A stretch of DNA of 64,000 bases from Streptomyces roseicoloratus. Its GTDB lineage: Bacteria > Actinomycetota > Actinomycetes > Streptomycetales > Streptomycetaceae. Shown one piece after another: positions 47,389 to 56,631 of the stretch. The stretch lies in NCBI RefSeq assembly GCF_004117935.1, contig NZ_SDOY01000118.1:62001-126000 (forward strand). Direction: 5' to 3'. The position numbers and the translations under genes were made by a program. The notes under the pieces were generated by a model. It had not been told where the DNA came from, did no database searches, and was given only the letters and a program-made list of their open reading frames with translations. The stretch's first letter is position 1. Each line of letters opens with the position of its first letter.

Positions 47389-48432
47389 ATGCTGCGGATT
47401 CATTTCACCGGAAACGACTTGGCGGGGGTGCGGATGGCCGCACAGCCGGACGTTCTGTGGGAAACGATTCTCAGTTTTCATCGTTTAAGGGACCGGCGCG
47501 GCTCCGTGGTCTACGGGGAATGGCGGTCCGAGGCCCGGATACGGCTGGGCGGCGAGACGCGGCTGCTGGCCGCGCTCGTGCCGAGCCGCGGCTATTTCCC
47601 CGACTTCCTCACCCCGCCCCAGGGCATCCTCGGCCTCGACGAGGGGCTTGACGCCGTCCGCGCCACGCCGCCCGCGCGGCTCCGCTCCGAGCTCGCGCTG
47701 ATCGGCGCCGCCCGCTCCGGGCGCCCGGCCGTCCCGTCCGCCCTGCGGTCCCTCGCCGAGGGCGGCGCCGGGATGCTCGGCCGGCTCCTCACCGCGCTCC
47801 GCGGCTACCACCGCGCCGCCGTCGAGCCGTACTGGACCCACATCCAGGCCCGGGTCGAGGCCGACCGGGCACGCCGCGGCCGGGCCCTGCTCGACGGCGG
47901 CGCGGACGAGCTCCTCGCCTCCCTGCCGCCGATGCTGCGCTGGCGCAGCCCCGTCCTGGAGGCCGACTACCCGGTCGACCGCGACGTCCACCTCGACGGC
48001 CGCGGGCTGCTGCTCCAGCCCTCGTACTTCTGCCGCGGGACCCCGGTCGTGCTGCGCGATCCCGACCTGCCGCCGGTCCTGGTCTACCCGATCACCTACT
48101 GCGAGGCGCCGACGGTACGCGCCCCCGGCCTGCCGTCGCTGGCCAAGCTGGTCGGGCACACCCGCTCCGCGGTGCTGAACGCCATCGGCGACGGCGGCAC
48201 CACCAGCGAACTGGCCCGCAGGGCCGGGGTGTCCCTCGCCTCCGCGAGCCAGCACGCCGGCGTCCTGCGGGAGGCCGGCCTGGTCACCACCCTGCGCCAC
48301 GGCAACGCGGTCCTGCACACCCTGACGCCCCTGGGCGCCGCCCTCCTCGGCGGCAACGGCGGCCAGGCCCCGGTGCAGACGCCCGCCTACGAGCGGACCG
48401 CCTACGCGCGGAACGGCACGGTGACGTCGTAG
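47389..48432 (+). CDS. ArsR-type winged-helix regulator with long N-terminal domain (DUF5937-like)
   Basis: A 347-residue protein. The N-terminal 260 residues (MLRIHFTGNDLAGVRMAAQP and onward) form the domain typical of Streptomyces DUF5937 regulators. The C-terminal winged helix (about 265-325) contains VLNAIGDGGTTSELARRAGV, SLASASQHAGVLREAGLV and TTLRHGNAVLHTLTPLG. There is no visible metal-binding cluster, so it is probably not a metal sensor. The ATG at 47389 matches the conserved start; the longer frame from 47332 is less likely. Target unknown; autoregulation is plausible. Confidence 0.87.
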   Translation: MLRIHFTGNDLAGVRMAAQPDVLWETILSFHRLRDRRGSVVYGEWRSEARIRLGGETRLLAALVPSRGYFPDFLTPPQGILGLDEGLDAVRATPPARLRSELALIGAARSGRPAVPSALRSLAEGGAGMLGRLLTALRGYHRAAVEPYWTHIQARVEADRARRGRALLDGGADELLASLPPMLRWRSPVLEADYPVDRDVHLDGRGLLLQPSYFCRGTPVVLRDPDLPPVLVYPITYCEAPTVRAPGLPSLAKLVGHTRSAVLNAIGDGGTTSELARRAGVSLASASQHAGVLREAGLVTTLRHGNAVLHTLTPLGAALLGGNGGQAPVQTPAYERTAYARNGTVTS

Positions 48433-48469
48433 GACGGGCGGCCGCCCCGCAACGGTCCGGCCGCCGGCC

Positions 48470-48514
48470 GGCCGCGCCGCCGAGAGGCCCGTCCCGCCCC
48501 TCGGCGGCGCGGCC
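48470..48514 (+). terminator. Terminator after the DUF5937-like gene
   Basis: A 15-bp perfect stem: GGCCGCGCCGCCGAG (48470-48484) with CTCGGCGGCGCGGCC (48500-48514), loop 15 bases, about 40 bases after the stop codon. Confidence 0.8.
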
Positions 48515-48665
48515 TGCGGCGTCCGTACGGCGGCGCGGTGACGGCCGGCGGTCACGGACGGCCCTCCGGCACCGGTACGGGCGCGAGCGGTACGCGGCGC
48601 GAGCGGGGTCAGGAGGGGACCTTCGGCACTGGCCCCGGCGGGGCCGCATCGGGGATCCTGGGCGT

Positions 48666-49139
48666 ATGCGTGCCTCTCGTGCCGTTCGTGACATCGGCTC
48701 CCGTGACGATCTCGACGTCCTGCTGCGCCGCTTCTACGAGGCGGCCTTCGCCGACCCGCTCATCGGGCCGTTCTTCACCGAGATCGCCGGCACCGACCTC
48801 GACGCCCATCTGCCGAGGATCACCGACTTCTGGGAGCGCGCCCTCTTCCGTGCCGCCGAGTACCGGCGCGACGCCTTCGCGCCGCACGCCGCCCTGCACT
48901 CCGCGCGGCCGCTGACCGCCGCCCACTTCGGGCGCTGGGTGCAGCTCTGGCACGCCACGGTCGACGGGCTCCACCAGGGCCCGGTCGCCGAGCGCGCCAA
49001 GGCGCAGGGCGAGCGGATCGCCCTGGCCATGCTCCGCAGGCTCGGCGGGCGGGACGCGTCCACCGACGCGCCCGAGGGCGTCGGTGGCAGCGGCGGCTTC
49101 GTACCGCTGGCGGCGCTCAGACTGCGGTCGGTGGCCTGA
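48666..49139 (+). CDS. Truncated haemoglobin-like globin (group III-like)
   Basis: A 157-residue 2/2 globin with LLRRFYEAAFADPLIGPFFT, ITDFWERALFRAAEYRRDAF, PHAALHSARPLTAAHFGRW and VQLWHATVDGL. The pattern HxxLHxxxPLTxxHFxRW resembles group III truncated haemoglobins, which bind O2/NO. GATCCT at 48654-48659 is six bases before the ATG (possible leaderless start). A C-terminal Gly-rich tail of about 30 residues is unusual. Confidence 0.85.
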   Translation: MRASRAVRDIGSRDDLDVLLRRFYEAAFADPLIGPFFTEIAGTDLDAHLPRITDFWERALFRAAEYRRDAFAPHAALHSARPLTAAHFGRWVQLWHATVDGLHQGPVAERAKAQGERIALAMLRRLGGRDASTDAPEGVGGSGGFVPLAALRLRSVA

Positions 49140-49250
49140 GCGGAAAGAATTTTCGAGGAAGGTGCCGGGACACCGATGAGTTCCGGCGGGCCCGGCCGTC
49201 TCCACTCCTGAAAGCGCCGACACGGCACCCACGGAAGAGAGAGTGACACC

Positions 49251-49679
49251 ATGGCCCCGCAGATGATCTTCGTGAACCTGCCGGTGACGGACCTCGACGC
49301 CAGCAAGGCGTTCTACGAGAAGCTCGGGTACACCATCAACCGGCAGTTCACGGACGAGACCGCCTCGTGCGTCGTCATCAGCGACACGATCTGCGTGATG
49401 CTGCTCACCGAGGAGAAGTTCCGGAGCTTCACCGCCCCGGGCAAGGAGATCTCCGACGCCGCCAAGAGCACCGAGGTGATGCTCTCGCTGAGCGCCGAGA
49501 GCCGCGAGAAGGTCGACGAACTGGCCGACCGGGCGCTGGCCGTCGGCGGCGCTCCGGCGAAGGAGCCGCTGGAGATGGGCTTCATGTACGGCCGTTCCTT
49601 CGCCGACCCCGACGGCCACCACTGGGAGGTCTTCTGGATGGACCCGGCGGCGGTGGCGGGCGAGGCCCCGCAGGGCTGA
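49251..49679 (+). CDS. VOC family (glyoxalase/bleomycin-resistance-like) protein
   Basis: A 142-residue single VOC module with paired beta-alpha-beta-beta-beta units: IFVNLPVTDLDASKAFYEKL GY at the start and FADPDGHHWEVFWMDP at the end. Metal ligands are not fully evident, so the activity is unknown. AGAGAG lies upstream of the ATG. Followed by a 15-bp terminator facing nirD. Confidence 0.9.
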   Translation: MAPQMIFVNLPVTDLDASKAFYEKLGYTINRQFTDETASCVVISDTICVMLLTEEKFRSFTAPGKEISDAAKSTEVMLSLSAESREKVDELADRALAVGGAPAKEPLEMGFMYGRSFADPDGHHWEVFWMDPAAVAGEAPQG

Positions 49680-49702
49680 ACGGCCGGACGGCGTGGAACG
49701 GC

Positions 49703-49749
49703 CGTACGGCCGGCCGCGGGGGCGGGTGCCCCGGGCGGCCGGCCGTACG
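49703..49749. terminator. Bidirectional terminator between the VOC gene and nirD
   Basis: A 15-bp perfect stem, CGTACGGCCGGCCGC (49703-49717) with GCGGCCGGCCGTACG (49735-49749), and a 17-base loop between two convergent genes. Confidence 0.88.
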
Positions 49750-49755
49750 CGCACG

Positions 49756-50115
49756 TCAGGTGGTCGGCCGGGCGTCGGCGGTCGGCCGGACCGTACGCAC
49801 CGGATACACCGTCACCGTCACCTCGTCGTCGTCCAGGCACCGGCCCGTCTCCAGGTCGAAGCGCTGCTTCAGGAGCGGCGAGGCCACGAACGGCCGGCCG
49901 GCCGCCGAGCCGATCAGCCCGCGCGAGAGCACCTGCGCACCGGTGAACGGGTCGCGGTTGTCGATCGCGTACGTGCGGCCCGCACGGTCCTTGAAGACCG
50001 CGGCCTGCCGGCCGTCCGGCAGCAGCGCCGCCACGCCCCGGCCCGGGGTGAGCCGGGACTCCTCGCAGACGGCCATCCAGGAGTCGTCGGACAGCGAGAG
50101 TTCGAGCGTCGTCAT
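49756..50115 (-). CDS. nirD: Nitrite reductase small subunit
   Basis: A 119-residue NirD, the Rieske-fold small subunit of assimilatory NADH-dependent nitrite reductase; it has no CxH/CxxH iron ligands, as normal for NirD. Recognisable blocks are WMAVCEESRLTPGRGVAALL, VFKDRAGRTYAIDNRDPFTG and VASPLLKQRFDLETGRCLDD. ATG at 50115 overlaps the nirB stop (ATGA), indicating coupled translation. Confidence 0.95.
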   Translation of the reverse strand: MTTLELSLSDDSWMAVCEESRLTPGRGVAALLPDGRQAAVFKDRAGRTYAIDNRDPFTGAQVLSRGLIGSAAGRPFVASPLLKQRFDLETGRCLDDDEVTVTVYPVRTVRPTADARPTT

Positions 50116-52646
50116 CGGGAGGTGGCTCCTTCCAGGGTGCCGATCGTGAGGATCTGCAGGTCCGGCTTGATCTGGTCGCGTTCCGGCACGAACCGCACCG
50201 ACGGGTCCGGCGCGTCCGGCGCGTTCACGAAGGACACGAACCGCCGCAGCCGGTCCGGGTCGTCGAGGGTCGCCGCCCACTCGTCCTGGTAGCCCGCCAC
50301 GTGCGCCGCCATCAGCGCCTCCAGCTCGTCGCACAGACCCAGCGAGTCGTGCACGACCACGTCCCGCAGGTGGTCGAGGCCGCCTTCCAGGCGCTCCAGC
50401 CACGTGGAGGTCCGCTCCAGACGGTCGGCGGTGCGGATGTAGAACATCAGGAACCGGTCGATCAGGCGCACCAGTTCGGCGTCCGACAGGTCCTGGGCGA
50501 GCAGGTCCGCGTGGCGCGGGGTCGCGCCGCCGTTGCCGCCCACGTACAGGTTCCAGCCGCTCGCCGTCGCGATGATCCCGAAGTCCTTCGACTGGGCCTC
50601 CGCGCACTCGCGGGCGCAGCCGGAGACCGCCGACTTCAGCTTGTGCGGGGCGCGCAGACCGCGGTAGCGCAGCTCCAGCTGGATGGCCATCCTGACCGAG
50701 TCCTGCACGCCGTAGCGGCACCAGGTCTGTCCCACGCAGGACTTCACCGTGCGCAGCGCCTTGCCGTACGCGTGCCCCGACTCGAAGCCGGCGTCGACGA
50801 GACGGGTCCAGATCGAGGGGAGCTGGTCGACCCGGGCGCCGAAGAGGTCGATCCGCTGGCCGCCGGTGATCTTCGTGTAGAGCCCGAAGTCGCGGGCCAC
50901 CTCGCCGATCACGATCAGCTTCTCGGGCGTGATCTCGCCGCCCGGGATGCGCGGCACGACGGAATAGGAGCCGTTGCGCTGGAGGTTGGCCAGGTGGTGG
51001 TCGTTGGTGTCCTGGAGCGCGGCCTGCTCACCGTCCAGGATGTAGCCGTTGTTGAGCGAGGCGAGGATGGAGCCGACGGTCGGCTTGCACACCTCGCAGC
51101 CCTCGCCGCCCTTCGCCTCCGCGCGGCCGTGCGAGTCGAGCAGCGCGGCGAACGAGGTCACGCGGAGAGTGCGGGCGATCTCGTAGAGCTCGCTGCGGGT
51201 GTACGAGAAGCAGCCGCAGAGCCCTTTGTCGGTGGCCGCCGGCAGCAGCTTCTCGATGACCTTCACGCAGCTGCCGCAGCCGGTGCCGGCCTTGGTGCAC
51301 TTCTTCACCTCGGGCAGGCTCGTGCACTGGGTGATGGCGTGCTTGGTCACGTTGTGGCAGGAGCAGATGACCGCGTCGTCCGGCAGCGCGGACGGGCCGA
51401 GCGCGACCGGCGCGCCCACGCCGGCCGGGAGCACCAGCTGCTCCGGGGAGACGGGCGGCCTGCTGCCGGTGAGCGGGCGCAGCATGCCGTACGACTCGGC
51501 GTCGCCGACCAGGACGCCGCCGAGCAGCGTGCCCTCGCCGTCGACGACGAGCTTCTTGTAGATCCCGGAGCGCGAGTCGGAGTAGACGACGTCCAGGCTG
51601 CCCTCGGCGGCGCCGTGGGCGTCGCCGAAGGACGCCACGTCCACGCCGAGCAGCTTCAGCTTGGTGGACAGGTCGGCACCGGTGAAGCCCTTCGTGTCCT
51701 CGTCCCCGGGCCCGGCGATCACGGCCGCCGCCGTCTGCGCCATCTCGTAGCCCGGCGCCACCAGGCCGTACACCCGGCCGTCCGAGGCCAGCGCGCACTC
51801 GCCGATCGCGAACACCGCCGGGTCGGAGGTCCGGCACAGCTCGTCGACGGCGATGCCGCCGCGCTCGCCCACGTCCAGGCCGCAGTCACGGGCCAGCTGG
51901 TCGCGGGGGCGGACGCCCGCCGAGAACACCACCATCTCCGTGGCCAGTTCGGAGCCGTCCGACAGGCGCATGGCCGTGACCGAGCCGTCCTCGGTGACGA
52001 TCTCCTGGGTGCCCGTCCCGGTGTGGACGGTCAGGCCCATCTGCTCGATGGTGCGCAGCAGGGCCGCGCCGCCGCCCTCGTCGACCTGCACCGGCATCAG
52101 GCGCGGCGCGAACTCCACGATGTGGGTGTCGAGTCCGAGGCCCTTCAGGGCGCCGGCCGCCTCCAGGCCGAGCAGACCGCCGCCGACGACCGCGCCGACG
52201 GTCTTGTCCTTCGCGTACTCCTCGATCGCCAGCAGGTCCTCGATGGTCCGGTAGACGAAACAGCCGCGGGCGTCCTTGCCGGGCACGGGCGGCACGAACG
52301 GGTACGAGCCGGTGGCGAGGACGAGGGTGTCGTACGCGAAGACCCGCCCGGAGCGGGCGGTCACCTCGCGGGCCTCCCGGTCGATCGTGACGGCCGGGTC
52401 GTCCGTGTACAGCTCGATGCCGTGCCTCTCCATGAAGCCGTCCTCGACCATCGACAGGTCGTCGGGCGTCTTCCCGGAGAAGTACGAGGTCAGCTGGACG
52501 CGGTCGTAGGCGGGGCGGGGCTCCTCGCAGAGCACCACGACGCGGGCCCGGTCGGTGACGCCCCGCTCCGCGAGCGCCTCCAGGAACCGCTGGCCGACCA
52601 TGCCGTGGCCGACCAGGACGATGGTGGGGGTGGTCGAGGTCGTCAT
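50112..52646 (-). CDS. nirB: Nitrite reductase large subunit
   Basis: An 844-residue cytoplasmic assimilatory nitrite reductase (nitrite to ammonium, six electrons from NADH). Domains in order: FAD/NAD Rossmann folds (VLVGHGMVGQRFLEAL; VVGGGLLGLEAAGAL), two BFD-like [2Fe-2S] segments (CSCHNVTK...GTGCGSC; CGCF...GCEVCKP), ferredoxin-like half domains, and the siroheme/[4Fe-4S] site with SCVGQTWCRYGVQDS and SGCARECAEAQSKD. ATG at 52646, one base after the upstream flavoprotein stop. Siroheme would require the chelatase at the window end. Confidence 0.97.
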   Translation of the reverse strand: MTTSTTPTIVLVGHGMVGQRFLEALAERGVTDRARVVVLCEEPRPAYDRVQLTSYFSGKTPDDLSMVEDGFMERHGIELYTDDPAVTIDREAREVTARSGRVFAYDTLVLATGSYPFVPPVPGKDARGCFVYRTIEDLLAIEEYAKDKTVGAVVGGGLLGLEAAGALKGLGLDTHIVEFAPRLMPVQVDEGGGAALLRTIEQMGLTVHTGTGTQEIVTEDGSVTAMRLSDGSELATEMVVFSAGVRPRDQLARDCGLDVGERGGIAVDELCRTSDPAVFAIGECALASDGRVYGLVAPGYEMAQTAAAVIAGPGDEDTKGFTGADLSTKLKLLGVDVASFGDAHGAAEGSLDVVYSDSRSGIYKKLVVDGEGTLLGGVLVGDAESYGMLRPLTGSRPPVSPEQLVLPAGVGAPVALGPSALPDDAVICSCHNVTKHAITQCTSLPEVKKCTKAGTGCGSCVKVIEKLLPAATDKGLCGCFSYTRSELYEIARTLRVTSFAALLDSHGRAEAKGGEGCEVCKPTVGSILASLNNGYILDGEQAALQDTNDHHLANLQRNGSYSVVPRIPGGEITPEKLIVIGEVARDFGLYTKITGGQRIDLFGARVDQLPSIWTRLVDAGFESGHAYGKALRTVKSCVGQTWCRYGVQDSVRMAIQLELRYRGLRAPHKLKSAVSGCARECAEAQSKDFGIIATASGWNLYVGGNGGATPRHADLLAQDLSDAELVRLIDRFLMFYIRTADRLERTSTWLERLEGGLDHLRDVVVHDSLGLCDELEALMAAHVAGYQDEWAATLDDPDRLRRFVSFVNAPDAPDPSVRFVPERDQIKPDLQILTIGTLEGATSR

Positions 52647-52647
52647 G

Positions 52648-53919
52648 TCAGGAGCCTCCGTCGTGGGTGAGCAGGTGAAGCAGGGGGGCGTCGGGCAGGG
52701 CCTCGTCGCCCTCCCAGGCCCGGGCGAGCGTGCCCACCGCGGCGAGGTCGCCGAGGAGCACGCCGCCGACGAGCCGGTCGCCACGGACGACGACCTTCCG
52801 GTAGGCCCGGCGGGTGGCGTCCGTGAGCTGCACGACGTCGTCGCCGGGGGCGGGGGTGGTCTCGCCGAACGCCGCGAGGTCCAGCCCGTCGACGGCGCCG
52901 CCGAGGGTGAGGCGGGTGAGGGCACGGGTGCCGGTGTAGCGGGGGCCGCCGGGTGCGGTCGCGGCGCCGTCGGTGCCGTCGGCGCCGGTCGCGGAGGTCA
53001 CGCCGAGCGGGTCCGCGCCGTCGCCGGCGACGACGGGCGCGAGCACCTCCGCCAGCACGTCCGCCTGGTCGAGCGCCGGGCCGGCCAGGCCGTAGACCCT
53101 GCCGTCGTGCTCGGCGCAGTCGCCGATCGCGTGGATGTACGGGTCGGAGGTGCGCAGCTCGTCGTCGACCACGACGCCCGTACGGACGTCCAGGCCGGCC
53201 TCGCGGGCAAGGGCCACACGCGGCCGGACGCCGCAGGCCAGGACCACCACCTGCGCGTCCAGGACGAAGCCGTCGGCGAGGACCGCCGCGGTGACCGCGC
53301 CGTCCCGCTGCCGCAGACCGCTCACCCGGCACTCGGTGTGCACCTCGACGCCCAGTTCCTCCATGTGGGTGCGGAGGAGGGCCGAGGAGTGCTCGTCCAG
53401 CTGGCGCTCCATGAGGCGCTCGCCCTGCTGGGTGAGCGTCACGTCGGCGCCGAGCGCGGCGAGCGCGCGGGCCGCGGAGACGCCGAGCAGACCGCCGCCG
53501 ATCACCACCGCCCGCACGCCCGGCCGGACCAGGCCGCGCAGCGCGAGGCAGTCGTCGAGGGTGCGGAACGGGTGGACGCCGGACGGCAGCTCCGCGCCGC
53601 GCAGGCCCCGCAGCGGGGGCAGCACCGGGGCCGAGCCGGTCGCCAGGACCAGCCGGTCGTACGGGACGAGCGAGCCGTCCGCGCACTCCACGGCGCGGGC
53701 CGCGCGGTCGATCCGCACCGCCCGGACGCCGAGCCGGGAGGGCTCGCGCGGTTCGGGCAGGGCGATCACCTCGGGGCCGTAGCGGCCGGCGAGGACGTCC
53801 GCGAGCAGGAGCCGGTTGTACGGCGTGTACGGCTCCTCGCCGAGGAGCGTGACCGGCAGGCGCTGGGCCAGCCGGGCGCCCGCCGTTCCGCCTCCGACCA
53901 CCACGATCCGTGTACTCAT
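52648..53919 (-). CDS. NasB-like FAD-dependent oxidoreductase of the nitrite reductase operon
   Basis: A 423-residue flavoprotein resembling the N-terminal half of NirB: VVVGGGTAGARLAQRL (FAD), VVIGGGLLGVSAARAL (NAD), DPYIHAIGDCAEHDGRVYGL (FAD contact). No Fe-S motif is visible. It probably supplies electrons to nitrate or nitrite reductase (NasB-like). A GlnR-like box lies 24 bases upstream, and CACTCT seven bases before the ATG suggests a leaderless promoter. First gene of the operon with nirB and nirD. Confidence 0.88.
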   Translation of the reverse strand: MSTRIVVVGGGTAGARLAQRLPVTLLGEEPYTPYNRLLLADVLAGRYGPEVIALPEPREPSRLGVRAVRIDRAARAVECADGSLVPYDRLVLATGSAPVLPPLRGLRGAELPSGVHPFRTLDDCLALRGLVRPGVRAVVIGGGLLGVSAARALAALGADVTLTQQGERLMERQLDEHSSALLRTHMEELGVEVHTECRVSGLRQRDGAVTAAVLADGFVLDAQVVVLACGVRPRVALAREAGLDVRTGVVVDDELRTSDPYIHAIGDCAEHDGRVYGLAGPALDQADVLAEVLAPVVAGDGADPLGVTSATGADGTDGAATAPGGPRYTGTRALTRLTLGGAVDGLDLAAFGETTPAPGDDVVQLTDATRRAYRKVVVRGDRLVGGVLLGDLAAVGTLARAWEGDEALPDAPLLHLLTHDGGS

Positions 53920-53942
53920 ACCCGGAAGAGTGCGGGGCGGGT

Positions 53943-53980
53943 GTTACCCGACGGCATCCCGGCTGTTTCCCGCACGGAAC
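53943..53980 (-). promoter_or_regulatory. GlnR-type box upstream of the nirB operon
   Basis: On the minus strand: GTTCC-N6-GAAAC-N6-GATGC-N6-GTAAC. All four 5-mers are separated by exactly six bases, as in the GlnR consensus GTNAC-N6-GAAAC-N6-GTNAC-N6-GAAAC. The proximal element is 24 bases upstream of the operon start codon. Confidence 0.75.
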
Positions 53981-54068
53981 GCTGATCTCACGGCGGCCGG
54001 GCCGCACTGTGAGGGCCGGCGGGCCGTGAGGCGGCCGCGGAAGCGCGGACGCCGGCCGAGGCGACGGG

Positions 54069-54098
54069 GCACCGGCACCGGCACCGGCACCGGCACCG
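54069..54098. repeat. Hexanucleotide repeat in the divergent nitrite/TSUP promoter region
   Basis: GCACCG is repeated five times head to tail, followed by GACGTCGGCGTCGG. It lies between the GlnR box and the TSUP gene. Confidence 0.7.
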
Positions 54099-54175
54099 AC
54101 GTCGGCGTCGGCCGAGGTGACGGGGGCACGCGTCACGTGTGCGGCGGCCGTCGGACAGGTCCTAGGCTCACGGTC

Positions 54176-54961
54176 ATGCCTGACATATCCCTGACCACGC
54201 TTGCCCTGCTCTGCCTGGCGGCGCTGCTGGCCGGCTGGATCGACGCGGTGGTCGGGGGCGGCGGGCTGCTCCTGCTGCCCGCGGCGCTGCTCGGCATGCC
54301 GCACGTGCCGGTCGCGCAGATCCTCGGCACCAACAAGGCCGTGGCCATCGTCGGCACCACCGGCGCGGCCGTCACCTACGTCCGCAAGACGCCGGTGCCG
54401 GTGTGGACGGCGGTGCGGATCGGGCTCGCCGCGCTCGCGGGGTCGATGGGCGGCGCGTTCTTCGCGGCCGGGATCAGCAGCGAGGTGCTGCGTCCGGTGA
54501 TCATGGTGGTGCTGCTCGGCGTGGCCGCCTTCGTGATGTTCCGGCCGTCCTTCGGCACCCGTACGGACGAGGCCGGGCGGGCGGCGCTGAGCCGCGCCAG
54601 GATCGTCACCGCGATCGTGCTGGTCGGCGGCGGGATCGGCTTCTACGACGGTCTCATCGGGCCCGGCACCGGCACCTTCCTGGTGCTCGCGCTGACCGCG
54701 GTGCTCCACCTGGACCTGGTGACCGCCTCCGCCACCGCCAAGATCGTCAACGTCTGCACCAACGCGGGCGCGCTCGCCATGTTCGCCTACCAGGGCCACG
54801 TGCTGTGGCTGCTGGCGGCGATCATGGCGGTGTTCAACCTCACGGGCGGCATGGTCGGCGCGCGCATGGCGCTGAGCAAGGGCGCCGAGTTCGTGCGCGG
54901 CGTGCTGCTCGTGGTGGTGTTCTCACTGGTCGCGAAGCTCGCGTTCGACCAGTGGGCCTGA
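54176..54961 (+). CDS. TSUP (TauE/SafE) family membrane permease
   Basis: A 261-residue protein with about eight hydrophobic helices in two homologous halves: AGWIDAVVGGGGLLLLPAALL and GFYDGLIGPGTGTFLVLALT are the two repeated signature loops. The family exports sulfite, sulfonates or related anions. Divergent from the nitrite reductase operon; a role with nitrogen or sulfur oxyanions is inference. TAGGCT at 54163-54168 seven bases before the ATG suggests a leaderless promoter. Confidence 0.92.
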   Translation: MPDISLTTLALLCLAALLAGWIDAVVGGGGLLLLPAALLGMPHVPVAQILGTNKAVAIVGTTGAAVTYVRKTPVPVWTAVRIGLAALAGSMGGAFFAAGISSEVLRPVIMVVLLGVAAFVMFRPSFGTRTDEAGRAALSRARIVTAIVLVGGGIGFYDGLIGPGTGTFLVLALTAVLHLDLVTASATAKIVNVCTNAGALAMFAYQGHVLWLLAAIMAVFNLTGGMVGARMALSKGAEFVRGVLLVVVFSLVAKLAFDQWA

Positions 54962-54967
54962 ACCGGC

Positions 54968-55013
54968 CCGGCCCTGCCGGGCCCGGTGGGGTCGGCGGGC
55001 CCGGCAGGGCCGG
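54968..55013. terminator. Terminator between TSUP and sortase genes
   Basis: A 17-bp perfect stem, CCGGCCCTGCCGGGCCC (54968-54984) with GGGCCCGGCAGGGCCGG (54997-55013), and a 12-base loop between convergent genes. Confidence 0.88.
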
Positions 55014-55058
55014 CGGGTCCGGGCGGTGGGTGGAGCCCGGCCCTGATGGGCCCGGGGT

Positions 55059-55679
55059 TCAGCGCACGCCGATGAGGTGGCCGAAGGCGACCACGTTGCC
55101 CTGGTAGCCGCCGGACTTCCGGGAGAAGCCGCCGCCGCAGGTGATCACCCGGATCTCGGCCCGGTCCGCCTCCCCGTACACCTTGGCGTCGGGGAAGCGG
55201 TCCTTCTCGTAGACCTCGATCGCGTCGATGGTGAACACCGCGGTGCGGCCGTCCTGCCGGTCCACCTCGATGCGGTGGCCCTTCTTCAGCGCGCCGAGCG
55301 CGTAGAAGACGGCCGGCCCCTGCGCGTTGTCGACGTGTCCGGCGACGATCGCGGTGCCCTTGGCGCCGGGCTTCGTGCCGTTCTCGTACCAGCCGGCCAG
55401 GTTGCGGTCCTCCGCAGGCGGCACCTCCAGCGCGCCGGACCCGTCGAGTCCGAGGCCCGTCATCGGCGTGTCCACGTCGATCTCGGGGATGCGGAGCCGT
55501 ACGGGCGGGGAGGGCGGCAGCGGGTCGGCGGCGGCGTCGGTGTGGACGCTCGGCCCGGCGGCGAAGGCCTGCGCCGCCGAGGGCACGGGCGGGGTGATCT
55601 CGCCCGAGCCGTTCTGGATCATCCACAGGCCCACGCAGGCGGCGACGGCTATGCCCCAGCCCTTGCTGCTGTTGCTCAC
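55059..55679 (-). CDS. Class F sortase
   Basis: A 206-residue membrane-anchored transpeptidase. A single N-terminal hydrophobic segment (GWGIAVAACVGLWMIQ) precedes a Pro-rich linker and the sortase beta-barrel. The catalytic triad is visible: H115 in VAGHVDN, C181 in VITCGGGF and Arg187 in FSRKSGGY. The TCGGxF context fits class F. The neighbouring secreted protein gene upstream is its usual companion in Streptomyces. The LAXTG protein at 19340 is more likely a class E substrate. Confidence 0.92.
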   Translation of the reverse strand: MSNSSKGWGIAVAACVGLWMIQNGSGEITPPVPSAAQAFAAGPSVHTDAAADPLPPSPPVRLRIPEIDVDTPMTGLGLDGSGALEVPPAEDRNLAGWYENGTKPGAKGTAIVAGHVDNAQGPAVFYALGALKKGHRIEVDRQDGRTAVFTIDAIEVYEKDRFPDAKVYGEADRAEIRVITCGGGFSRKSGGYQGNVVAFGHLIGVR

Positions 55680-55848
55680 GGGCGTGCATCCCTCCGGTGC
55701 GGTCGCTGTCGTGTCCTGGGGTCCGTGTGCGGGCTTCGTGGGCGGTCCGCGGACGCGGGGCGGGCCCCCGTGCCCGGTCCTCGTGTGGTCCTGCCCCCGC
55801 CGGGCCGTCAGCGGGCGCGCGGCGGGGGCAGGACGGATGGCGGTACGG

Positions 55849-56397
55849 TCAGCCGTCCTGCGCGCCGCTCGCCCGGCGGCGCAGGAGCCACGTACCGCCG
55901 ACGGCGGCTGCGGCCAGCACCGCCGCGCCCGCCGCGATCTGGGTGTGGTCGGGGCCCACGCTGCCGCCGATGCCGGTGCGCACGTGGCCGCTGGGGTTCT
56001 TGTGCTTGACGACGAGCTCGCCGCGGGCCGTCTTGCCGTTGTCGCAGGCCACGCTGATCCAGTAGGTGCCGGCCTTGGCGTGGTGCGGCACGGTGAACTG
56101 GCCGACCACGACCTCCTTGTGCGTGCTGGGGTTGAGCTGGAACTCGCCCGCGCCGAGCGAGTTCGCGTCGCCCACGCCGTGGCCGTGCTTGCCGCAGGCG
56201 AGGGTGTTCACGGTGACGGTGGTGCCCGGGTCGGCGGAGGAGGGGAAGACCTCCAGCGAGTGCGAGCCCTGGTGCGACTCCTTGCGGGAGTCGCCCTGGG
56301 GGTCGCCGTTCGCGTACGCCGTGGGCGCGGCGAGCGCGCCGAGGGCGACGACGGCCAGCGCGGTACCGGTGAGAAGGGGGACAGGGGTGCGGCGCAT
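55849..56397 (-). CDS. Secreted membrane-anchored protein associated with class F sortase
   Basis: A 182-residue protein: signal peptide (LLTGTALAVVALGALAAPTA), a beta-sandwich domain with two Cys (NTLACGKHG; ISVACDNG) likely disulfide-linked, a short linker and a C-terminal helix (AAGAAVLAAAAVGGTWLL) followed by RRR. There is no recognisable sortase pentapeptide, so it is probably simply membrane-anchored. Upstream of the sortase gene on the same strand; function unknown. Confidence 0.82.
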   Translation of the reverse strand: MRRTPVPLLTGTALAVVALGALAAPTAYANGDPQGDSRKESHQGSHSLEVFPSSADPGTTVTVNTLACGKHGHGVGDANSLGAGEFQLNPSTHKEVVVGQFTVPHHAKAGTYWISVACDNGKTARGELVVKHKNPSGHVRTGIGGSVGPDHTQIAAGAAVLAAAAVGGTWLLRRRASGAQDG

Positions 56398-56631
56398 TGA
56401 GGGCCTCCGTGGCGCGCGGACGATCTGCGGAAAGGGGCTTCCGTAGGACCGAGGTAAATGCGTGTACGCGCCCGGCGCCTGCTGAGGGGGAATCAGAAGC
56501 GGGCCGTCCGGTGCGGCGCGCCGCCTGGATTCCCTGCGTTTTCGCAGGTCGGAGCGGGTTTCGTGGCGTCAGCTGACGGGCCGTGCCGAACGGGTGACCA
56601 GCGACCCGCGGGGCGGGCCGGAAATCGGGGC

